Shown here: one piece after another, positions 55,503 to 64,000 of the stretch
How positions within the stretch are numbered: the first letter of the stretch is position 1
Layout of the letters: the number at the start of each line of letters is the position of its first letter
Source: Isoetes taiwanensis
Lineage: Eukaryota; Streptophyta; Lycopodiopsida; Isoetales; Isoetaceae
Assembly (NCBI GenBank): GCA_021234155.1
Contig: JAJEKV010000200.1
Span: 64,001 to 128,000, forward strand
Direction of reading: 5' to 3'
DNA length: 64,000 bases
Notes under the pieces: generated by a model
Databases searched by the model: none
The model's input: the letters and a program-made list of their open reading frames with translations, nothing else
Told to the model about the DNA's origin: nothing
Translations under genes and position numbers: made by a program

Positions 55503-58500
55503 AGCCCAGAAGGAACGTGCCCCTAAGACCGGACCTGGTTGATTGCCGAACTGAGGAGGACTTCCATGCTTATGCGGGTCTATCAAACGAGGGTGTGCAT
55601 CCCTCTCAATTTCGAACGGATGTGATATCTGCAGCAAAGTATAATGAGGTTTGGGACACCAATGGTATTATTCCCAACAAGACATCCATCGACAAAGTAA
55701 GGCCAGAGCATGAAGAAGCTCTAATTGAGCTGTTGAGCAAGATATACCCAGAAGGGTTGAAGAACAGAGAAGTAAGGAAGACGGTTTCCTTTTTATTTGC
55801 ATTCAACAACTGCCAGAGGGCCAAGCGGATCCGAAAAATTTCAAGGTCAATTGGGCAAAGAATGGCAATGCAAAAAAGCGTAGCCTATTCGAGCAAGGTC
55901 AAGAGTGAACCCAAGATTACCGGTGGCCCCGTGAACACGCAGAGCCAAAGAAATCACAAAGACAAACAAAGACCTAAAAGCATAGCAGAAAAGCCAGCCT
56001 CGGCAGTAATCTGGCCAGAAAATTAGAAGGGAGGTTGTCATTCAGAGTAATCTTGAATGTGTCCAAGAAGATTCTCGGCTTATGGGAAAAATATTTCCGT
56101 CTGGAAAGCATGATCCAAGATATGCAGAAGCCCTAAAATTGCAGCCAGAATGACCTAGTGTCAAAGAAGGAACAGTCGCACAATCTCGCAAAAGGGAAGC
56201 TTCTTCCTACCGCAGAGGGGAAGTTGAAGACCATAAAAGATAATATTGCACGCCTTCAAACAATTGCCAGATCCTAATGCGGTGTCTCTGGCGAGATTCA
56301 TTCTTTGGAGAGGGAGAAAGATATGGCGTAATATATGCAAGTCCCTACTTGAAATGGGGGTGGGCCAATAGATCAAACCCATGTAGAAAAGGTGGTCGCA
56401 CTAATCACCGAGATTGGCAACAACGAGTCCCTCCTTACAAAAGCCCAAAGAAGACTTAGAGAATATCACCAGCCGAGGGAGATGACCAAGAGAAATGATC
56501 ACCGGTCAAGATCACTCCAATACCATTCGATTGCCAATTGGAGATGAGGAGAGATGCTCCACCCGTGGTCTTGCATTCCGGGATGCTTACACCCTCGACT
56601 GCGGATGAAATGTGGACATCATTATCACGTTAGTGCACCAGTTTGCTTATGGAAAAAGGATGTTTGCCTCGAAAGTGCACAGAGACCATTCCTGGGGGTT
56701 AGTGCAGGGAAATAGGTAAGCTTAATACAAGAAAGGTGAAGTGTTGCATCTTTGGAACAACTCACAAAACCGAGAAGAAGATAATTGATGTTGATGAGCA
56801 TGTACCCACAACTCCTGATAGCAGCAGGAAAAGGAAGCAGGTCAACACACCAAAAAGTAAAAGGACCCCAGGATCAGCCAAGCACAAGTCCACAAGGGTT
56901 CACACTCCACAGCCAAGACATGGGAAAAAGGTACATGCCCTGTTTTCGTGCTCGATTTTGAATTGGCGGCATTAGAATTGGACAAAGAACTACCGGTCTT
57001 GGGTCTTCAAAGACACCGGCAAAGACTGGCAAAGACAAAGGTTGGAGACACCAAAGCATGCAGAATCCAAGGGATATTCAAGTAGTACTGATGGTGCCAA
57101 CAATTATAGTATAGTTCCAAATTCTGCAGCTGCCTCTACAAAGGCCTCCTCTAATACTGTTGCTGCAGGGAAGGAAAATGATGGCGAAGATGTCGGCAAT
57201 CGATTGACGGTCGTTAAGCGGTGAACAGTTGACACCTGGCCAAGGGCCGGGAAGGTTGTAGAAGAAGAAAGTGAGGGTGAGTCAGAAAATGACCTTGATG
57301 AGGACGTCCCCATAGAAGTAGCATTTGGAAAGAAAAAACATGGCTAATGTAATTTTGCCTTATGTATTTCAGGCAGGCAAACCTTGATTTTGCAAGACAA
57401 CCCTAAACCATCAGCCAAAAGGTTTTTGTTCAAACAATTAATATATTTGATCCCTGTTTTATTCCACCTTTAATGTGCAAATTTTGGTTTGGATTATTCA
57501 TTCAACTTAGGCTTCAGTAAAACTTGTCTGCTGCAAAAAAGAAGGCGACCAATGGTTATACTTAGTGAATCTGATGAAGAAGACAATACAGATAAAGAAG
57601 TGCCAGCACAAACTCTAACATACAAAAGGTGCATGTTATCCTGTTACATCTCAGAATGTGTATTCTCTACAAATTTCAGTTGTTAATTGGAGCTCATCCT
57701 TGCATGCAGGAGAACAAGTCAGGTCGTGAATGAAGAAACCGAGGACAAAGGCACTGCAAGGGTTACTGATAGCCGGGAAACACCCATACATTGGGGGCAT
57801 GGAGATACTAATAAGGATGTATTTGACTATGGCTATCAGCACTCTCCATCATCTGGTAGCAAAGATAAAGCAGAGTCCAAAGAGGTCGCAAAGAATGTCC
57901 AACACCTCCCCGATAGCCTTCCCGGCCAGAGTCCAAAGACACATCGCCGCCACGACAAGCACGATCAAAGACACATCGACAAGGTTGCAAACGTCCAAGG
58001 ATGGACACCCAGACGGAAGTTGATGGTGCTTGACGTAAATGGTGTACTGGCACAGACACAACAGAGGAGAATGAACGGGAAAATCTTGCCTCCACCACAA
58101 ACGAAGCATGTTGTAAAAGAAACTGCAAATAAGTACCTCATTTGCGCACTGTGGTATCATGAGTTTGTGGAGTGGGCACTCTAGAGGGTTTGATATTGTG
58201 ATTTGGAGTGCTTCTCTACTTCGGAATACAAGGGATATGGTGGATGCATTGTTCCCTGATTTGTAGACCAGATTCTTGAAGGTATATGGTCAAGAGCATT
58301 GCTATGCATGTGAGCATCCAAACAGACCAGAAAAGCAAATTTTTTTCAAGGAGTTGAAGGTTGTACTTGAGGATTTTCCTCAAAATCATGGTATGATTTT
58401 CTTGGTTGATGACAACCTACACAAAGGGTTTCTAAACCCTGCACACACAACCCTTCCCATTATGCCTTTCAAGGGGCAAGAAGAGGACAACTTTTTGCAG

Positions 58501-58742
58501 AAGTTTGTGTGTCCAACTTTGGAATACTTGTTTTCTCATACAGTACAGGAAACGATCTCACAAGTTGACTTCACTGATGCATGGTTGGAACTCCGAGACA
58601 GCTTTGCGATCTTTGGATTACCACCTCAACAACTATCTTGTCTCGGCCTACTATATCCTCAATGCTCCATTAGAAGTACAAAGGCAGTTGCTGGGCACCC
58701 TTCCTGGCGACCAGCATGACTCTGAAAACTTCGATGACTCAT
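55503..58742 (+). pseudogene. FCP1/NIF-like (HAD) phosphatase gene carried by the transposon
   Basis: The first clear exon follows an acceptor-like TTTCTTTCAG at 55502 and encodes RPDLVDCRTEEDFHAYAGLS and a helical region to about 56025. Low-complexity, Ser/Lys-rich exons follow (about 56736-57600, for example VILSESDEEDNTDKE, then a GT donor near 57629 and an acceptor near 57710). The C-terminal domain begins RRKLMVLDVNGVLAQTQQRR (about 58010), continues YHEFVEWAL, then FDIVIWSASLLRNTRDMV, and ends GMIFLVDDNLHKGFLNPAHT (about 58390). These match HAD motifs of FCP1/NLI-interacting-factor phosphatases: DxDGxLA, WSAS and VDD. The second motif-I Asp is Asn (DVNG), as also in some plant members. 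A frame change near 58180 and a TAG at 58264 break it. Family members dephosphorylate proteins such as the RNA polymerase II tail; catalysis by this form is doubtful. Confidence 0.65.
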
Positions 58743-59023
58743 GAAGTAACCATTGTACGCTACTTTTTTGTAATATATATGTATGATTACTTTGTCTTAT
58801 CTTGAGTATTGAGTGATCTTGAGTGATGTCTCTAATCTTGAGTGTACAATTTTCTGTAATATATATCAAGCTTACTCTCCAATACTACAAGCATTGTTTC
58901 CAGTCCAATACTACAAACATTGTCTCACAAGCATTGTCTCCAATACAATGATCAAAATTTGAGACAAGTACACAAGTAACTACAGACCTGTTACAATGAT
59001 AAAACAACTAGGTCAAAGCATAT

Positions 59024-62000
59024 TCAACCTTCATATGGCAGACTGTCAAGGATCATCTGGTGAGTAGCCTGTTCAAGGGAAAATCTGTTGGTGCCAGGAA
59101 TCTGATTCATCTCAAACTTGATAGCTGATACGTGATGACTGTACTGGAAAGTCAGGCCTTTGTCTTCAAGTAGCTCCCAACTACCATCTGGCTGGGCAGC
59201 ATAGTACAAACCAGCCAACACATGTTCATCCACATTGAAGGTCGACCCAAATATCCTTGACAATTACGTCAAGGATATGCCTCTACTTAACACATTTGAC
59301 CACATAGAAATCAGATTCTCCTGATTTCCCTCCTCTACAAAAAAGCAAAGTTATCACCTTCCTCTACGTTTCCACTAAGCCATTCTCCATCACCTTCAAA
59401 AATGCCTCATCGATTTAGCCTTCGATTACCTTCACCAAGTGGAGACTTATCCGGCTTTTAGTGTAACATATTTCCAATTCTTCAATCATGCTTGTTCACA
59501 CAAGATGAACAGTTTCCTTTCAAACAGCGGTTACCACGCGAAACAACTTAAACCTCTATGAGCCACCCTTGTGCTTGATTTGGCCAAGTATGTCCGGATG
59601 CTGTGTATTTGCTTGGTCCCTTCCACCCTGGCACAGTCCAGCCGGTCTGTCCTATCAACATCATCCTTTCCAATTACCCAGAAGTACCTGCAAGGAGACA
59701 ACAAGTATTGCAGCTCACAGGCAGCATAATACAGCACTACTCATCACATTACAAAGAGTTCACGAGCACAAAGACTTAAAAGCGGATGAAAGCACTATTC
59801 AAACATTACAAAAAAAGTTCTGGCGGCACTACTCAACAGAATACAGCAGATGAAAGCATAATACCTTTTGATGTCCCCGTTGTTGGTACCTTCATTCCAA
59901 CGAGTTGCGAATTCACAGGCATCAGCAGCACCCCTAAATCTCACCCCATCATACTTGAGCTGCTCTCTAGTGAATGCCCCTTTAAGGACTGCCCCTTGCC
60001 CATCGTGCTCTCCCTTACCATGGGCTGTCCCAAAGAAATTCCATACTATTTCCTTCCCTAGCTCATGGTGATATCTTGGTAGGAAATAGAATGGCCGGGC
60101 AGATTTGAATTGGCTAGAACAACCATCTGACCAAACTATATGCCTGGAGAAATCTACAATGAATTGTGCTTTCTAAGACAGTGCTGCACAAAAAGAGTGT
60201 CATGAAGCTTGTCATCACTCAAGTAAAAATGGGTTTCCTTCAATAGCTTTCTGATCCCAGAACTGATGTCCATCCTATACGTGATGTGGACGAGAATTGT
60301 TATCTGGTCATTGTGCCAATGCTGGCTTTGAACCTCCCTTTGTATTTTTATGTTGTAATTCTCTGCAAAATCAATTACAGAAACAATGGTGCCATCTTGG
60401 ATATTGTTCAGGCAACTCCTGAATTGCATGGCCTGCCATCTAGCCCTGTAATTGTATGGCACGAATATCTTCAATGTGGAACACAGATATGAAATGAAAT
60501 CCTTCACTGCCGTTCTCTTGTAAGACAATCTAAGGACTAGCTTTGGTCCTTTCTTTTTTTTCCCCTTGCCATTTGAGGTCTCGTTTGTTTTTGCAGCTTC
60601 AGACTGTGTCCCACCAGCTTCCTTGGATTTCTTACTTTTGTTTCCCTTCTTCTCAACTTGTGCTGCAGCTTCAGGCTGTGTCCCACCAGCTACCTTGGAT
60701 TTCTTGCTTTTGTTCCCCTTCTTCTCAGCTTGTGATGTAGCTTCAGGCTGTGTCCCACCAGCTACCTTGGATTTCTTACTTTTGTTTCCCTTCTTGGTGG
60801 CATTGGCTCTTTTCTTTCTGCTGCCACTTGGCACCTCCTTGGTAACGCAGTCTGCAACTCCACCAGCCTCTTCTGTCTCCACTGGAATCTGTAACAAGGT
60901 CTGTAGCATAAAACAGAAGATTAGCGCAAGTTGAAAGCACAAAAGCAGTATTCAGCGGATGACAGCACATCTCAGCATGTTTCAGCATGCAATAAAGAGA
61001 GTATTACCTTTTCAAACGTCTTCCATTCAAGCAAGAACTCATGATTCTCTCTTTCTCTTGGACATATAGGAAGAGTTTTTATGCCACACTTCTGACATGT
61101 CTGCATCAAGCAGTCATGTTTATGCCATTCTTCACCCTCGCTCTTGTTGCAAACCCACGACCCTCCGAGCTTCATTTGGGTTGAGTCATACGTTGTTGGG
61201 TGGCGGACACTTCTCACCAGGTCCACGGACCTGCGGGTGCACTTGCACTCTTCACCATGAAATCCGGTTTTATTGACCTTAATGCATTCTGGGGCCCCCC
61301 CGCATACTCCAACTTCATATGGTATATGCAACAACGGGTTTCCCTTTACGATACTTTCTTTACATAAATAGGCTTCAACTTCTCGAAGCCTTTAAGCAAA
61401 CAGGGTGTTCGGGATGTGCCTTTTGTATTGTTGAAATAGTCTGCGGTGAATGGTGGCCGTTGGTTAGAAATATTTATGCAATAATAGCAAAGAAAAATTT
61501 GTATGGAAACTTATACGTGTGACCTCCATAAGGTGCAAGGGATAAGAAATTGAAGCCCCGACTCTCCAACAGTGTTCACAACATCTTTCTTGCAAGGAGA
61601 GACTCTGCTATTTTGTTTCCAGAATTCTGTTATGCTTTGCTTGCAAGCAGGGGTGAGAGAATCGCACCTCAACCTCCTTTGGAAGCTAGACCACGGACCA
61701 TTTCCAAGGACGGCTTCTGATTTTCTTAATGCAGCAGTTGCAATTGTTGACCTCATGCAACCTATCATAAGAAATATTGCACATTAATCAATGAACATAT
61801 CCCAGCCAGCACCACTCAGCAGATACAAGCACTTAAAAGCATGAAGAAGCACAGGCATGAAAGCAAGAATTAGATGTACCTAACAGCCCTGCCATAGTGG
61901 AATTGCATCTCGATTTTGTGGAAGAAGCCATCACTAGTGTCGAGGTTCTGGCCCTCAAAACATCATGGTTCCTTTGCCTCTTTGTGGCTGCCATTGTCTG

Positions 62001-62390
62001 TTTCAAGTTCTTGAGCAGCACCCCCGCTGCCTTGCACTCCTTTGGATTTGGCAAAATACCAGGTTCTGAGATTTCCATTTCGTGGCCTTGAGTTCGGGTG
62101 AATACTTTTTGGTGAGCTTGTTGAAGTAATCAACTACAAGCTTGGCTATTTCTTGCCTGCGTCTCGTGCTCAGATCCTCCCGTTCAACCGCTGCTTTCCT
62201 CATCTTATTCCGTAATCTGTATTCTCTCTTTCTCTCTGCATCCAATTTCTTGTAAATTTCCAAGGAAACTGGATATTTCCTGTGTTGCATTGACATCCAA
62301 CAAATCTGGAACACTGTATTGGAATTCATCAGGCCGAAAGTCCAATGCTAAACGTGTGATTGCCTCCAGGCCGGTATCAGGGAGCGCCAT
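59024..62390 (-). pseudogene. DDE-type transposase, superfamily unassigned, copy 2
   Basis: Minus strand, ATG at 62390 (MALPDTGLEAITRLALDFRP). A frame change near 62290 leads to LDAERKREYRLRNKMRKAAV. Further pieces are QSITEFWKQNSRVSPCKKDV (about 61640), a GFEKLKP block (61385), the Cys/His region GEEWHKHDCLMQTCQKCGIK (about 61100), a Lys-rich repeat linker (60590-60810), YRARWQAMQFRSCLNNIQDG, then TIVSVIDFAENYNIKIQREV, IVWSDGCSSQFKSARPFYFL (60120) and GTAHGKGEHDGQGAVLKGAF (about 60000). Then come VIGKDDVDRTDRL and EGTKQIHSIR after an intron (59570-59680). VIDFAENY, SDGxxSQFK and HGKGEHDG line up with copy 1 at 29812-32649 and probably hold the catalytic acids. Several splice sites and at least two frame changes are needed, so activity is uncertain. 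Confidence 0.75.
60590..60810 (-). repeat. 72-bp tandem repeat inside transposase (24-residue Lys-rich units)
   Basis: On the minus strand three in-frame units each encode KKGNKSKKSK followed by a GGTQ(P/S)EA segment. The period is exactly 72 bases (landmarks at 60604, 60676 and 60748). Period and frame are kept despite substitutions. Copy 1 lacks this linker. Confidence 0.9.
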
Positions 62391-62674
62391 GAAATTCCTG
62401 AGAGAGGGAGAATAAGTGAATTGGAGGGAGAATTTTCGCGGGCCATGAGGTCGTGGTAGTTCTGGGCTCGATCGAATTTGCAACGTACTACCACTCGCGC
62501 GAAAATCCAGCCAAAATCCAACAATCATTTTCCTAACGGTTCGTTGGTGAGGTGGACGTGCGAGTACATGAAGGGCGTCAAAAATATGATGGGCAGTTAC
62601 GCCCACCAGCACCCAAATTAAGCAAAAGCAGGGGTGCTTTAAGCGGGCTAAAACCCTGCTGTAAGCATGCTACA

Positions 62675-62696
62675 AGCATGCGTTCGGGCGCATGCT
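62675..62696. repeat. Sub-terminal perfect hairpin
   Basis: AGCATGCG, TTCGGG, CGCATGCT just inside the right TIR. Further AAGCATGC copies nearby (62662-62670) may be transposase binding sites. Confidence 0.8.
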
Positions 62697-62701
62697 TTTG
62701 A

Positions 62702-62723
62702 TACCCACCAGCATACTTTCACC
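62702..62723 (-). repeat. Right terminal inverted repeat
   Basis: 22 bases, exact reverse complement of 55044-55065, followed by TAG. Confidence 0.92.
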
Positions 62724-62994
62724 TAGTATATTTATCCGTATAATCTCTACATATATGATATATATACTCTGCATGCATAGTATTTTAATTATTATTCCTT
62801 TGCATCCTTTAATAAAATAATTCCACAATGTACCTCAAAATCCTAGGTCCGTTACAAATACGCTTGCTGCTCTCTTTTTGTTTGGGTCCCATAGGCCAAT
62901 CGGTCTCCGTGGACGCTAAAAAATCTATTCTATTCTATTCTTATGTAAATATACAGAATAAATCTCAAGAATTGATTGAGTGGCCAATTTTTTA

Positions 62995-64000
62995 TTTTTT
63001 TTTTTGAAGGCAAGATATTTTTATTTTTATTAATAGTATGTAATAAATACATTTATTCATGGCTCTATAGTAGCCAGATAGCCTAAACATATCAGAACAT
63101 AAGAAACCCAGGTATGAAAGTAGGAGACAAACACCATTCTAGGAGATCCGTGCAAGCAAAAATCCCATGACGCATGAAGATGATGCCACCTACTAAACGC
63201 CTCCGAAAATACTGATAGATAAAAGTAGAAGCAAGGGAGTGTCTTCCCATGCGTTAACTCGGCCCCAAGCTGCACATCTGCAAAAAGGTACTACAAGGAG
63301 ACTACTTGCTCACTTCCAATTGTACTAAGAGACAAGTTGTCTCACCATCTTCTCAAGATGCTAATGCCTTCCAGAGGCCTCCCCTAGGGGTGGTCTACTC
63401 CTTCAGCGTCTACTTTTAGTCACCAGCTTGAGCTTCATCATCATTGTACTCAACTAGCTTAATGTGAACATTTGGTCCTCCCGATCCAAAAGCCACCTGA
63501 ATTTTTACCTTACTTTGGCCTCCTTTCACAATACTGTCCCCAACAATCACACCATTCTTCCAGCTGGGATGGAAGAGGGCCAACATGGAAAGAACCAAAC
63601 CCCTTCCAAGATACACATCTGAGGCATACACCGAATCATGGCACGATACAACAACGAACAAAAACAAGGTCGCGTCCCCACACCCTCAAACGCCTATCAA
63701 GACTCACTAGAACACTCAAGCTAAAACAACCCATTTCTTGTGAGTCCTCTCAGTACACCTTGAGCGTTCACCGGAAAATTTCATACAAAGGGACTGCACA
63801 AGAATCAAGATGCTACATATAGCACAAATCGCTCAACATCGGTCACCGCAAAAAAGGGTAGTGCTAAAGATGCCGACCGAATAAGTCTCGAGCACCATTC
63901 TCACAATAACCAACCTGCTGTTAATAAGAAGTGTTGCATACCCCAAGCTATGACCAGTGCATCAGCAGACATCTGATAGAGGAACCACATAGTTCGAGTC
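62995..64000 (-). mobile_element. LINE 3' end, runs off the window
   Basis: T's at about 62991-63005 followed by GAAGGCAAGATATTTTTATT are the inverted form of the poly(A) tail and AATAAAAATCTTGCCTTC end of the retroposon at 6978-8459. About 63360-63405 carries AGGCCTCCCC and GGGTGGTCTAC, matching its internal block. A minus-strand frame at 63416-63667 (KNGVIVGDSIVKGGQSKVKI) is not recognised. The 5' part lies outside the window. Confidence 0.65.

Larger units (their letters stand above)
55044..62723. mobile_element. 7.68-kb TIR DNA transposon with transposase and phosphatase-like cargo
   Basis: A perfect 22-base terminal inverted repeat (starting GGTGAAAGTATGCTGG) occupies 55044-55065 and 62702-62723. 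The three bases TAG directly flank both ends (55041-55043 and 62724-62726), the likely target duplication. GCACCC/GGGTGC-rich sub-terminal DNA is found at both ends. The minus strand encodes a DDE-type transposase (59024-62390) and the plus strand a gene with an FCP1/NIF-like domain (55503-58742). Perfect TIRs suggest fairly recent movement compared with the decayed genes. The superfamily is unknown to me: a 3-base duplication fits several groups (Academ, CMC and PIF elements, among others), and the Sola or KDZ groups deserve comparison. Confidence 0.85.

Noticed and set aside
60543-60934. Plus-strand frames with repeated PPA(T/S)LDFLLLFPFF
   Set aside because: They are the antisense shadow of the 72-bp repeat in the minus-strand transposase.

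Overview
The window looks like repeat-dense nuclear DNA from a land plant. Evidence for a plant: two R2R3-MYB genes with the two usual plant intron positions, a Ty1/copia element primed by initiator tRNA-Met, and plant-type L1-like LINEs with a C-terminal zinc-binding region. The variety of old DNA transposons and the wide spacing suggest a large genome, perhaps a fern or other seed-free vascular plant. That lineage guess is inference and no species marker was seen. Annotation was by eye, and gene boundaries come from reading frames, splice-like junctions and repeat alignment.

Layout. 0.5-5 kb: a TIR-bounded element (467-4996) with a decayed tyrosine-recombinase gene (Crypton/ZMYM-like) and a nested LINE 3' end. 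5-10.2 kb: a LINE scrap, a poly(A)-tailed retroposon (6978-8459) and a 1-kb foldback (9250-10216). 13.1-13.9 kb: an R2R3-MYB gene on the minus strand. 15.6-18.9 kb: a deleted copia element with its target duplication still present. 19-26.5 kb: gene-poor, with tandem duplications and two copies of a GC-rich palindrome. 26.5-29.7 kb: an acidic minus-strand ORF, then a LINE with ORF1 and endonuclease that ends at the start of reverse transcriptase. 29.8-34.8 kb: a decayed DDE-type transposase followed by a broken reading frame with a methyltransferase-like motif. 35-46 kb: minisatellites, possible SINEs, a MITE-like repeat pair, heat-shock-element-like arrays, a possible gene remnant and a Helitron 3' end. 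46.9-47.8 kb: a second R2R3-MYB paralogue on the plus strand. 49.5-50.3 kb: a repeat pair, one copy interrupted by a second Helitron end. 52.2-53.8 kb: a LINE 3' end with a 17-bp target duplication. 55.0-62.7 kb: a 7.68-kb TIR transposon. 63-64 kb: another LINE tail.

The most striking object is the 7.68-kb element at 55044-62723. It has matching 22-bp terminal inverted repeats and a TAG target duplication. One strand carries a DDE transposase related to the one at 29.8-32.6 kb. The other strand carries a decayed gene with an FCP1/NIF-type (HAD) phosphatase domain. The related element at 29.8-34.8 kb is instead followed by the methyltransferase-like frame. Together these suggest a plant DNA-transposon lineage that carries varying chromatin- or DNA-modifying cargo. 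Most coding copies are broken. Their in-frame stops are mainly TAG where CAG is expected, as methylated-cytosine decay in CHG context would produce. Only the two MYB genes look intact.
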